From Flavobacterium sp. LC2016-23 (GTDB lineage: Bacteria; Bacteroidota; Bacteroidia; Flavobacteriales; Flavobacteriaceae), in NCBI RefSeq assembly GCF_009674775.1, contig NZ_WKKE01000005.1, forward strand, positions 1 through 64,000: a stretch of 64,000 bases of DNA, in the 5' to 3' direction. Numbering within the stretch: position 1 is the stretch's first letter; each line of letters begins with the position of its first letter. The position numbers were made by a program, and so were the translations under genes. Under the pieces are notes generated by a model. The model searched no databases, was not told the origin of the DNA, and saw nothing but the letters and a program-made list of their open reading frames with translations. Of this stretch, positions 16,737 through 25,381 are shown in pieces.

Positions 16737-18848
16737 TTAAAGATTAAGGTTATATGCTAATTTTAAAAAGTACGAACGTCCGTAAGCCAGCATTACTTCT
16801 CCTGGCGCTGCATGTCCGGCCGTTTGATTTGTGTTTGTCTGATTTACATTGGTGATATCAAAAAGATTTCTGGCTCCAATTGTAACTTCAAATTTTTCTT
16901 TAAGGAAATTTTTACGCGCTGACATATCAAGCCAGTTACTTTGTCCGATATCTGATAAGATGAATGAAGAAGAACCTTCTATAAAGCGTTGTGTTTTTCC
17001 ATTATATTTATAATATCCGGAAAATGTAGTTTTCCATTTTGGAAGGAAATAAGAAAAACTTGCATTTAGATTAAAGGAATAAAGAAATTTATCATCTGAT
17101 GTAAACATCTTATTCTCTATTTTTTGTGAGACGCCAATTATTGCAGCTCCAAAATTAAATCCCAAATTATCTTTTCGGAATTGATTCGTTGTTGAAAAAT
17201 TCCACACTTTATATTTACTTATATTGATATATTGATATTCCGGATTACCTGTATCTGTATTAAATCCTGTCAATGCCATATCTATTCGGTCATTTACATC
17301 TAAATAACTACCGGACAGCGTATTTGACATTTGTAATCCTGAAGAAAATACAGTTGTCTTTTTAAAACTGGTTTCATAAGAAGTACTGGTTTCGGGGATA
17401 AGATTTTCGTTCCCGATAAAAAAATGTCCATCAAAGATTAGTTTGGAATATAGCTCTTCAAACGTTGGTGTACGGAATCCGTTTCCATAGGAACCGCGAA
17501 CCTCAACTCCTTTATCAAATAAGTATCTCAATCCTACCGAAGAAGCATATTGATTTTCAAACTTTGACTGAGCTGAAAACCTTAATCCCGGCCGAATCGA
17601 AAATCTTTGAGTTGCCATAATCTCAGAAGAAGCAAAAAAATCATAATTCTCAATCGTTTTTCGAACTGGCACAAAAATATTGCTGGCCTCCTGAACCAGT
17701 GAATATCCCTGATTGTTTACAAATTCATACCCTAATTGCAAATCAACTTTCTTATCCGTAAAAAAATTACTTAATGTTCCCGTGGAGTATAAAACTTCCA
17801 TCGACTGGTCTTTTACCTTAACATTATTTGCCTCATCCTTAGTTGCGAAAAGATATCTAAAATCTTCAACATCACGTTGTTGTTTTTGATGCGAAAGAGA
17901 AACATTATAATTCAGCTGATAAAATATTTTACCTGTTGCATTTAAATTATGGAAGTACCTGTTTGTTAAATATCTTTTATCATCAGCATACCTATAAGAT
18001 CCTTTAACGGGACTAAAACCTGATTGCACAGTACTATTATAATAGTCTACGTTTTCATCCAGGTATTCAAACTTATAGAAAAAACGAAAATTATCTTTGC
18101 TGTAAGCAATTAATGCTGTACTGTTTAACTGATCTTTCGGCAACCATCTGTAGCCGCGTGTACCATCATTTTCATTATAATCGATTCCATTTTTATCGCT
18201 CAGATAGCCTTGAAAGTCATTACGATTTGCGCCCAATGAAACAAACCAGTTTTTATTAAAATTATGAGAAACCCTTAAAGACTGAATGTGTCTCCCTTCT
18301 TTAAATAGAGCGTACTCGTTACTAACGGTTTCTTCCTGAACTGAAGCATTTATACCCCATTTATATTGTGATGATTTTTTTGTAATTATATTTAAGATAC
18401 CGCTAACTGCATTCCCGCCATATGTAACTCCCATTGAACCCTCGACAATTTCAATATGATCTACATCATTAAGATTAATCTGAGATAAATCGGTGTTATT
18501 TCCCAAACCTGCTTCATTAACCAAAGGAACATTATCAACCAAAATTTTAAAATACTGTGCATCTAAACCAAATAAGGAAACAGTTGATCTTCCACTTGTA
18601 CTACTTGGCCTTACGGTAATGTTTAAATACTGATTTAAGACATCTGCTAAATTATTTGCTGCTAAATTTTGTATGTCCTGACTTGAAATCACACGAACAT
18701 TAAAAACTGATTTTTTTATTGATTGTGGTTCAAACTGTCCGGTAACAACCACTTCAGAAAGTTTATTTACAGTCGTAGTATCCTTTTGTTGTGCAAAAGA
18801 AATTTGGCAAAAAAAAGCAACTGTAAAAAGGCTAAGTTTTATTTTCAT
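16737..18848 (-). CDS. TonB-dependent outer-membrane receptor (HmuR-like)
   Basis: A 703-residue protein with a signal peptide (cleavage near residue 19), a plug domain starting at LSEVVVTGQFEPQSIKKS (TonB-box-like) and containing NIIT and GVTYGGNAVSGIL, then a long beta-barrel with a receptor-like NPETSTSYE (here NLIPETSTSYE) motif and an aromatic C-terminus. No carboxypeptidase-like N-terminal extension is present, unlike SusC proteins. Together with the HmuY-like lipoprotein it probably imports haem. Transcription likely starts at the -7 box 18876-18883, next to a palindrome shared with the divergent gene. Other small iron chelates are possible substrates. Confidence 0.9.
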   Translation of the reverse strand: MKIKLSLFTVAFFCQISFAQQKDTTTVNKLSEVVVTGQFEPQSIKKSVFNVRVISSQDIQNLAANNLADVLNQYLNITVRPSSTSGRSTVSLFGLDAQYFKILVDNVPLVNEAGLGNNTDLSQINLNDVDHIEIVEGSMGVTYGGNAVSGILNIITKKSSQYKWGINASVQEETVSNEYALFKEGRHIQSLRVSHNFNKNWFVSLGANRNDFQGYLSDKNGIDYNENDGTRGYRWLPKDQLNSTALIAYSKDNFRFFYKFEYLDENVDYYNSTVQSGFSPVKGSYRYADDKRYLTNRYFHNLNATGKIFYQLNYNVSLSHQKQQRDVEDFRYLFATKDEANNVKVKDQSMEVLYSTGTLSNFFTDKKVDLQLGYEFVNNQGYSLVQEASNIFVPVRKTIENYDFFASSEIMATQRFSIRPGLRFSAQSKFENQYASSVGLRYLFDKGVEVRGSYGNGFRTPTFEELYSKLIFDGHFFIGNENLIPETSTSYETSFKKTTVFSSGLQMSNTLSGSYLDVNDRIDMALTGFNTDTGNPEYQYINISKYKVWNFSTTNQFRKDNLGFNFGAAIIGVSQKIENKMFTSDDKFLYSFNLNASFSYFLPKWKTTFSGYYKYNGKTQRFIEGSSSFILSDIGQSNWLDMSARKNFLKEKFEVTIGARNLFDITNVNQTNTNQTAGHAAPGEVMLAYGRSYFLKLAYNLNL

Positions 18849-18875
18849 TATTTTTATTCAATCTTAATAATGACG

Positions 18876-18883
18876 CAAATATA
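18876..18883 (-). promoter_or_regulatory. Candidate -7 box for the TonB receptor/HmuY operon
   Basis: Minus strand TATATTTG, an exact TAnnTTTG match, 28 bases before the receptor ATG. It pairs with an identical box for the divergent gene. Confidence 0.58.
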
Positions 18884-18890
18884 GAAACTA

Positions 18891-18913
18891 TTTTTATTTA
18901 TTCTAAATAAAAA
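18891..18913. promoter_or_regulatory. Palindromic operator between divergent haem-type genes
   Basis: Perfect 10-bp arms TTTTTATTTA and TAAATAAAAA separated by TTC. It lies between two TATATTTG boxes that face away from each other, so it covers the -33 area of both promoters. An AT-rich palindrome here fits a Fur-type iron repressor site, but the protein that binds it is not known. Confidence 0.58.
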
Positions 18914-18916
18914 ACA

Positions 18917-18924
18917 TATATTTG
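18917..18924 (+). promoter_or_regulatory. Candidate -7 box for the DUF6607-like gene
   Basis: Plus strand TATATTTG, an exact TAnnTTTG match, 29 bases before the ATG at 18954. Confidence 0.58.
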
Positions 18925-18953
18925 CCAAAACTTTAAAATCAAAATAATACGTT

Positions 18954-19856
18954 ATGATTACAAAAAGCCTCTATTTTTCGGCCTTCATGGCTTTGACTTG
19001 CGGTCTTGGTTTCAGTCAGGACAAAAAACAACTAGACATCAAATCAATCAAATCGATGTGCGGTTGTTATGAAGTGAAGTTTAATTTTGCAGAAACTTTT
19101 CAATACGCTAAAGATTCAGCTGCTTACAAACCTTCTGAGACGAAGCATGAATCTGCTTTAGAATGGGTAGAACTTTTAGAAGACACTCCAAATAAAATTG
19201 TGATGCAGCACTTATTGATTGTAAGTGATGACATGATTATCAAACACTGGAGACAAGACTGGTTGTATGAAAACACAGAGCTTTATTCATTTGATAAAAA
19301 CAATTCCTGGAAATATAAAAAACTGGACCCAAAAGCCGTAAAAGGACAATGGACTCAAAAAGTATTTCAGGTAGATGACAGTCCAAGATATGAAGGATCT
19401 TCCACCTGGATTCATGTAGACGGACAAAACTACTGGTCGAATGTGGCTGATGCTCCTCTTCCAAGAAGAGAGCAGACCAAACGTAATGACTATAATGTTT
19501 TAAAAAGAAGAAATATTCACGAAATCACCCCTACCGGATGGAATCATGAACAGGATAATGATAAAATCATCAGAGATGATAGCGGAAAAGATGTTCTACT
19601 GGCTCAGGAAAAAGGATTTGATGTTTACACAAAAGTTCCGGACAGCAAATGCATTGCCGGTCAGAAATGGTGGAAAGAAAATAATGCGCTCTGGAAAAAT
19701 GTCCGTGACAAATGGCAGACCCTTTTTGACAGACATCAAGACTTAAACTTAGAAGCAAAAGTAGATAGAAAAGCCCTTTACTCTTTATTGTTTGATTTAA
19801 AACCAAACGCGACAAAAGCAGAAAGTGATGCTATTATCGACAAGTTCGTAAAATAA
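18954..19856 (+). CDS. Secreted protein, DUF6607-like, linked to haem uptake genes
   Basis: A 300-residue protein with a signal peptide (MALTCGLGFSQ, cleavage near residue 21) and no lipobox cysteine at the right place. The mature N-terminus has SMCGCYEVKFNFAETF, which I recognise as the opening of the DUF6607 family, and the body is tryptophan-rich with many charged residues. Function is unknown. It is transcribed away from the TonB receptor/HmuY operon across a shared palindrome, which suggests the same regulator and a role in haem or iron use. It ends in a strong terminator. Family name is from memory and should be treated as provisional. Confidence 0.7.
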   Translation: MITKSLYFSAFMALTCGLGFSQDKKQLDIKSIKSMCGCYEVKFNFAETFQYAKDSAAYKPSETKHESALEWVELLEDTPNKIVMQHLLIVSDDMIIKHWRQDWLYENTELYSFDKNNSWKYKKLDPKAVKGQWTQKVFQVDDSPRYEGSSTWIHVDGQNYWSNVADAPLPRREQTKRNDYNVLKRRNIHEITPTGWNHEQDNDKIIRDDSGKDVLLAQEKGFDVYTKVPDSKCIAGQKWWKENNALWKNVRDKWQTLFDRHQDLNLEAKVDRKALYSLLFDLKPNATKAESDAIIDKFVK

Positions 19857-19875
19857 AAATGTTTGTGTTAGTTGT

Positions 19876-19910
19876 AAAAAGCCGATAGTTTCAGGATTAT
19901 CGGCTTTTTT
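19876..19910 (+). terminator. Rho-independent terminator after the DUF6607-like gene
   Basis: AAAAGCCGATA and TATCGGCTTTT arms with a short loop, followed by a T-run, 20 bases after the stop codon. Confidence 0.92.
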
Positions 19911-19913
19911 ACA

Positions 19914-19948
19914 GAAAAAAACCGTTTAAAAATTAATTTAAACGGTTT
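19914..19948 (-). terminator. Terminator after the susD-like gene
   Basis: Perfect 12-bp arms AAACCGTTTAAA (19919-19930) and TTTAAACGGTTT (19937-19948), with a T-run on the minus strand. It lies back to back with the terminator of the converging gene. Confidence 0.9.
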
Positions 19949-19973
19949 ACCTTTATCAGTTATACTAAAAGCT

Positions 19974-20003
19974 TACTAATTCAAAATAGTTAAAAATGAA
20001 TAA
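19974..20003 (-). repeat. 3' tail repeated upstream of susC (copy 1)
   Basis: A 30-base stretch between the susD stop and its terminator that recurs with one change at 25033-25062, again just before a hairpin with AAACCGT-type arms. Confidence 0.7.
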
Positions 20004-20038
20004 AGGTTTTTATTGTATGAATCAGAATTTGTTTAATT

Positions 20039-21493
20039 CTAATATTTATCCCAAAATAATTTGGTTGTCATTTTATCCCCTCCAATTGCAGCTGAAGCAG
20101 CAGTGTAATTGATACCATTTGTAGAGGAAGCTAAGTGGGAATAAACCATTCTCACAGGGACTTTTTTCTCGGCAGCATCGACAGCTGTAGATGGTGCCTG
20201 AAGTTTTGGAAAATCAAGTCTTCTGTATGCTGTCCAGGCTTCAAATCCTCTGTTATAATAGGCAATCCACATTTGATATGCGATTCTTTCTTTAGCATTA
20301 CTTCCTATTGCGGTGGCGAAAGCAACATTAGTTTGTGCGAGATAAGCTGCAATATCTGTATCTGCTACCCCCCAATATTTCATACTTGCCGTAATACCAT
20401 TAGTATAATGCGTACCTGCAGCACCAACTGCCCATCCTCTGTTAGCAGCATCGGCTAACAAAAAAGATGTTTCAGCATAATCAAAAAGGTCTCCTTTGAA
20501 ATTGATTTCTTTTAAGGCTGGGTTGAATAAAGAAACAGTAACAATATCAGCTTTCAAACCATACGGTGCACCCACATATACACCTCCTTTTTTAGAAGCT
20601 GGATCAAAGTAGAAGTCTCTTCTGGGATCCTTAAGATCATTTAAGGCATCTGCGAATAAGCCTGATATAGCAAAATCTGCCCTACTTTTAAAATCTTCGT
20701 AGTTTGGATTGAAATGTGGTTTAGCAGACGTGTATTGAAAAATAGCATTGTCAGCATTGCTTGTCATTGCACCCGAATTGTAAGCACTTTCAACCAAAGT
20801 TTTAGCAAGAGCCGTATCTACATCTGATAATTGCATTCCTAATCTAATTTGAATAGAATTTCCGTATTTCTTCCACTTGGCAACATCTCCTTTATAAATT
20901 AAATCCGCTCCGTCAAAACTACCATATGACGTGTTTAATTTACTTATCGCTGCAGTTAAACGACTTGCCAAGTCTTTGTAAATGGTAAGTCCGTCATCAT
21001 ATTTTGGCAGCCAGTTACCAGTCTTTATCGCATCAAAATAAGGTACATTACCGTAAAGATCTACCAGAGTCTGGTATACCTGTACAATCTGAATTTCCAG
21101 AATTGCAATTTTATTTTGTTTTACAGCAATTGCCTGAGCGTCTAATACGGGTGCGTTTGCAATTTTATTCTGAGCATCGATTAAGTCTTTCAGCACATCT
21201 CTGTAAAGTAATTGCCAGTTAGCATTTCCCAACGAACGGGCGGCCATCTCATATCTGGATTCATCCGGATAAGCAATCGCTGACCATTGCTGTACATACA
21301 ATCTGAAATTATTTCTATTGGCAGATGCATTGTTTAAAAAAACAGCATATTGTTCCTGTGCTGAAGACATAAGAGCCTCAGGAACAGGTTTAACATATGC
21401 TTTAGTATCCTCGTTTAAATCTTCGAGATTGTCGCAGGAGTTTAAACTTAATGCTAAGATTACAAACAGTATAGGGTATTTTAATTTCTTCAT
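20039..21493 (-). CDS. SusD/RagB-type outer-membrane lipoprotein (SusD-like_2)
   Basis: A 484-residue lipoprotein with lipobox ALSLNSC (Cys20) and the family opening NLEDLNEDTKAYVKPVPEALM. The helical TPR-like body has QVYQTLVDLYGNVPYFDA and the C-terminal GFEAWTAYRRLDFP motif typical of the SusD-like_2 group. These proteins form a lid over a SusC transporter and capture nutrients such as glycans or peptides at the cell surface. It follows the susC gene by 11 bases. No glycoside hydrolase or peptidase is adjacent, so the substrate is unknown. Confidence 0.93.
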   Translation of the reverse strand: MKKLKYPILFVILALSLNSCDNLEDLNEDTKAYVKPVPEALMSSAQEQYAVFLNNASANRNNFRLYVQQWSAIAYPDESRYEMAARSLGNANWQLLYRDVLKDLIDAQNKIANAPVLDAQAIAVKQNKIAILEIQIVQVYQTLVDLYGNVPYFDAIKTGNWLPKYDDGLTIYKDLASRLTAAISKLNTSYGSFDGADLIYKGDVAKWKKYGNSIQIRLGMQLSDVDTALAKTLVESAYNSGAMTSNADNAIFQYTSAKPHFNPNYEDFKSRADFAISGLFADALNDLKDPRRDFYFDPASKKGGVYVGAPYGLKADIVTVSLFNPALKEINFKGDLFDYAETSFLLADAANRGWAVGAAGTHYTNGITASMKYWGVADTDIAAYLAQTNVAFATAIGSNAKERIAYQMWIAYYNRGFEAWTAYRRLDFPKLQAPSTAVDAAEKKVPVRMVYSHLASSTNGINYTAASAAIGGDKMTTKLFWDKY

Positions 21494-21504
21494 TTTTTTG
21501 ATTT

Positions 21505-24500
21505 TTAGAATTGAACTTTTACACTAAAGCTAATTTCTCTTACTGATGGCATAACACCAGTTTGGAATCCCTGGAAATTTCCGGAACTAAAACCAGCCTC
21601 AGGGTCTGCATATGGTAAGTTTTTGTGAATAATCCATAGGTTGCTTCCATTTGCGGCAAAAGTCACATTATTCATAAATGTTCCCTCTAAAAGCTTTGCT
21701 GGTAATTGATAGGCAATAGAAACCTCTCTTAATTTGACATAAGAGGCGTCATATACAAATGCCTGATTTGGAAAAGATTTGTATCCTAAGTTAGATTCTC
21801 CTTTATCAGTTGTAACCGCCGCTCTCACTTTATTAGGAGTGCCATCAGCCTGAACACCCGGTAAGATTTGACCTCCTGGTTTTACATCATTAAGCTTATT
21901 ACGAATTGGATTCCCTAAATCATTTGTTCCAACGGTATTTTGATAAAGACCACTTGCTTGCCCATACGCCTGATCTAATGAAAAGACATCTCCTCCTTTT
22001 TTAATATCAATTAAAAAGCTAAAAGTTAATCTTTTGTAATTAAAAATATTGTTGATACCGCCTGTCCAGTCCGGAGTTACATTTCCAATATCCACGTTAC
22101 TCACTCTATCGTAGTTTCCATTTGGCAATACCACTCTTTCTCCATTTAAATATCTGTACCCGGAACCTTTAATTACTCCAAGTGGCTGGCCCGGAATGGC
22201 ATTTAAGCTTGTTCCCTGATTAAAAGTACCTATAACTACCTGCTGAAGACCATCTGCTAACGATACAACTTTACTCTCGTTTTTATTCCAGTTGATTTTT
22301 GAAGTCCAGGAGAAATTTTGTGTTTTTACAGGAACTAAAGTAAGCGTCAATTCTAAACCTTTATTTGTAAGTTTTCCGGCATTGGTTGTTGTTCCGCTGT
22401 ATCCTGTCTCAGAACCTGTAGTGATATCCATAATCAGGTCTTTAGTCGTAGTTTTATAAACAGAAGCTTCAAGACCAATTCTTCGCTTAAAGAATTGCAA
22501 CTCAATTCCGGCTTCCTGACCATCAATAGTTTCAGATTTTAAGTTGGGATTTTTACGTATATTTTCATTGGAAAATATTGGATTATCATTAAAATTAGTA
22601 CCCTTAGTGTAAACCGGACTAATTACATGTACCTCGGCATCATTTCCCGTTTGAGCAAAATTAACCCGTAACTTACCAAATTCTAACCAGGGTAAATTCA
22701 AATGTTTACTAAAAATATAAGTTCCTGTAACAGACGGATAATTGTACTTCGAATCTTTTGAAGGCAGCGTAGATGATTCATCTATTCTAAAAGTTCCTTC
22801 AATGAAAAAAGTTTCCTTGTAATCGAAAGAGGCACTTGCATAGGCACTATTGACTCCACGTTCATCTAAAAATTCCCTTGGATTTTCTATGCCGCTAACG
22901 GAATTAGAAAGTGCATACATTTTTGGAATTAACAATCCCCCGTTTGTTGATGCTCGTATAGAACTCAGTCTGCTTCTTCTGCTTGATGCTCCAAGTAATC
23001 CCCTAAAGTTAAAGTCTTCTGCAATTTTCGTTTTAAAATTCAGTAACAGGTCAAGATTAATTTCTCTGAATCTCTTGTCGTATCTGGAATACCCTGAAAT
23101 ATTGCTGTCTACACCCGATCCTACAGCTACTCTTTCTTCCTGAGTTTCTGCATAGGTATCTAATGCTCCTCTTCCTGTTACAGAAAACCAGTTTGTAATT
23201 TCAGTGTTAATGGTAAAGTTACCAAAGAAACGATCCCTGCTAAAATTGTTGTAATTCTCATATCTTCCAAAATAAGGGTTGTCCCAATATAGAGGAGTTG
23301 TATTTGTGGTAGATCTGGGATTCCAGGTAATATTTTTACCTGTTGACAGATAGGCACGTTCCTGCTCTTTAAGATCTACATCAGTATGCCACCATTGTCT
23401 GAAACTCCCCAGAATATTATCTGAATATCCCGTATCGTTTAATCCTGTTCCGCCGGAAGCAATATAATTTGCAGTTGCGGCGATCTCTGTTTTACTGCTT
23501 ACTTTATAGCTCCCCGAAAAATTAAAGTTGTTTTTCTTTATGGAGCTATTAGGCAAGATTCCCGTCTGATCAAAATTAGTATAACCAAATCTAAAAGTTC
23601 CATTTTCATTTCCATTACTGATCGCAATATTGTTTGTATAAGTCGTAGCGTGTTTAAAAAAGGAAAGTGGATCGTTTTTAGCAGCCATCCATGGTGAAGT
23701 TTTCCCAAAAGTGGATAATTCAGGATAATAAGAATTCCAGTTATATACTCGTTGAGATGAATTGAATGCCGGACCCCATGAAGCATCTTCTGATACTATT
23801 GTTGGAAACGACCCTTGTCCCAAATCTACTTTTGAACTGAATACAGAACTGTCCCCACCACCGTATTGTTTCTGATACTGAGGAAGTGTTTTTTTGTCAG
23901 CAGTCCCGGTTGAGATACCTGAGCTAAAGGAAATCCCTAGCCCTTTTCCTTTTCTTCCCTTTTTAGTGGTGACAATAATTACACCATTCCCTGCTCTTGA
24001 ACCATACAGGGCAGATGCCGCAGCTCCTTTAAGTACGTTTATAGTTTCAATGTCATCAGGGTTAATATCTGACGCAGCATTTCCATAATCAAAACCGGAA
24101 CGCCCCATCTTTTGCTCAGCCGAGTTCGAATTGTCATTGTTTAGCGGTATACCGTCAACGACCCAAAGAGCCTGATTGTTTCCGGTAATTGATTTGGAAC
24201 CACGTATGACCACATTGGTCGATCCTCCGATATTACCACTTCTTTTTATTTCAATACCAGCCACTTTACCTGCGATTGAATTAGAAACATTTCCGGTATT
24301 CACTTTTGTCAGATCTTCCCCGTTGACCTCCTGTGTCGCATAACCAAGAGACTTTCGATCTCTTTTAATTCCTAATGCAGTTGTCACCACAACCCCTTCC
24401 AGTTCTTGTGCATTGTCAGTTAATTTAACATTAATCATCGATGCTGTCGCTGGTACCTCCTGGGTCTTCATTCCGATATAACTAAATACCAATACCTGAT

Positions 24501-24702
24501 TCGATGCTACCCGAATAGCATATTTTCCGTCAAAATCGGTCTGAGTTCCTAATTTCGTTCCTTTAACCAAAACACTAACGCCGGGCAAAGGCATTCCTGC
24601 ATTGTCAGAAACTTTTCCTGTCACTGTTTTTTCCTGTGCAAAAGTAAATTGCAAAACAAGCGCGAAAAACAGGGACATTAATCCTTTTAATTTTTGTTTC
24701 AT
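21505..24702 (-). CDS. SusC/RagA-type TonB-linked outer-membrane transporter
   Basis: A 1065-residue protein: signal peptide (cleavage near residue 22), carboxypeptidase-like regulatory domain (VTGKVSDNAGMPLPGVSVLVKGT), plug with SLGYATQEV, VVIRGSKS and ALWVVDGIPL, and a large barrel ending in REISFSVKVQF. All are SusC/RagA hallmarks. It is the first gene of a two-gene operon with the SusD-like lipoprotein. The 680 bases upstream contain no anti-sigma or regulator gene; instead there is a tiny ORF and a terminator-like hairpin, so expression may be set in the leader. Substrate unknown. Confidence 0.96.
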   Translation of the reverse strand: MKQKLKGLMSLFFALVLQFTFAQEKTVTGKVSDNAGMPLPGVSVLVKGTKLGTQTDFDGKYAIRVASNQVLVFSYIGMKTQEVPATASMINVKLTDNAQELEGVVVTTALGIKRDRKSLGYATQEVNGEDLTKVNTGNVSNSIAGKVAGIEIKRSGNIGGSTNVVIRGSKSITGNNQALWVVDGIPLNNDNSNSAEQKMGRSGFDYGNAASDINPDDIETINVLKGAAASALYGSRAGNGVIIVTTKKGRKGKGLGISFSSGISTGTADKKTLPQYQKQYGGGDSSVFSSKVDLGQGSFPTIVSEDASWGPAFNSSQRVYNWNSYYPELSTFGKTSPWMAAKNDPLSFFKHATTYTNNIAISNGNENGTFRFGYTNFDQTGILPNSSIKKNNFNFSGSYKVSSKTEIAATANYIASGGTGLNDTGYSDNILGSFRQWWHTDVDLKEQERAYLSTGKNITWNPRSTTNTTPLYWDNPYFGRYENYNNFSRDRFFGNFTINTEITNWFSVTGRGALDTYAETQEERVAVGSGVDSNISGYSRYDKRFREINLDLLLNFKTKIAEDFNFRGLLGASSRRSRLSSIRASTNGGLLIPKMYALSNSVSGIENPREFLDERGVNSAYASASFDYKETFFIEGTFRIDESSTLPSKDSKYNYPSVTGTYIFSKHLNLPWLEFGKLRVNFAQTGNDAEVHVISPVYTKGTNFNDNPIFSNENIRKNPNLKSETIDGQEAGIELQFFKRRIGLEASVYKTTTKDLIMDITTGSETGYSGTTTNAGKLTNKGLELTLTLVPVKTQNFSWTSKINWNKNESKVVSLADGLQQVVIGTFNQGTSLNAIPGQPLGVIKGSGYRYLNGERVVLPNGNYDRVSNVDIGNVTPDWTGGINNIFNYKRLTFSFLIDIKKGGDVFSLDQAYGQASGLYQNTVGTNDLGNPIRNKLNDVKPGGQILPGVQADGTPNKVRAAVTTDKGESNLGYKSFPNQAFVYDASYVKLREVSIAYQLPAKLLEGTFMNNVTFAANGSNLWIIHKNLPYADPEAGFSSGNFQGFQTGVMPSVREISFSVKVQF

Positions 24703-24969
24703 GATTTTTAATTTTAAAATTATGGGCCGAACTTATTAAATTAAAATATTTTTAACAAGAATAATTATATATTTAACATTATGAAATGTAAACTTTATAC
24801 TACTTTAAAAACAATTATAAAATATCAAGTACAGTAAAATCTTACATTAATAAGATTTATTTCAATGTTTTAACAAAACTGCTAGAGAGTAAAAACAGCA
24901 AATAGAAAATTCAAAAAAAAAAGTGCTGTAAGTCACATTTGAAATTTCATTAAACCGTTTTGCAGAAAA

Positions 24970-25002
24970 ATAAAAAACCGTCCAAAATTTATTCAGACGG
25001 TT
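24970..25002 (-). terminator. Orphan terminator-like hairpin upstream of susC
   Basis: AAACCGTC (24974-24981) and GACGGTTT (24995-25002) with an A-run that becomes a T-run on the minus strand. No full-size gene ends here; it lies about 270 bases before susC and just after a 34-codon ORF. It could be a relic of a lost gene, the end of a small RNA, or an attenuator. Confidence 0.6.
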
Positions 25003-25032
25003 TATCCTTATTTCTATTAATAACTACAAGGG

Positions 25033-25062
25033 TACTAATTCAAAATAATTAAAAATGAATAA
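25033..25062 (-). repeat. 3' tail repeated downstream of susD (copy 2)
   Basis: Matches 19974-20003 in 29 of 30 positions, with the same relation to a following hairpin terminator. Confidence 0.7.
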
Positions 25063-25083
25063 TAAGGAGAATATCTCTAATCT

Positions 25084-25188
25084 CTAAAAATCAGCATTTG
25101 TGGATATTTGTATGGATTGTTTAAGAATGACTCTTCTGTGGTATCTGAGCTGCAAATTTGGCCTAAACTGACCTCTCGAATTTTGCAT
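25084..25188 (-). CDS. Possible 34-residue leader peptide or small gene upstream of susC
   Basis: A short ORF from ATG (25188-25186) to TAG, rich in arginine and glutamine (contains LQLRYHRRVILKQSIQIS). An overlapping frame is also open from a TTG at 25196 to 25077, so the coding frame is uncertain. It is followed by the tail repeat at 25033-25062 and a terminator-like hairpin, and a -7 match TAGGTTTG lies at 25292-25299 on the minus strand. The arrangement resembles a complete tiny transcription unit or a leader of the susC transcript. Without homologues it may equally be non-coding. Confidence 0.3.
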   Translation of the reverse strand: MQNSRGQFRPNLQLRYHRRVILKQSIQISTNADF

Positions 25189-25325
25189 TTAAACAACGTA
25201 GGAAAATTAATATAATATATTTATATATGCAAATAAAATCTTACTTTATTTTTAAAATATATTTCATAAATCTTATATATGCTTATTTTAACAAACCTAA
25301 AAACCACATATTCAAATATTTAAGC

Positions 25326-25359
25326 AAAAAAAAAGCCGATAGTGAATTACCATCGGCTT
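25326..25359 (-). terminator. Rho-independent terminator after argS
   Basis: AAGCCGAT / ATCGGCTT stem with an 11-base loop, then a run of eight or more T on the minus strand, 22 bases after the argS stop. Confidence 0.9.
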
Positions 25360-25381
25360 CTTTAAATCTATTTAATAAAGT

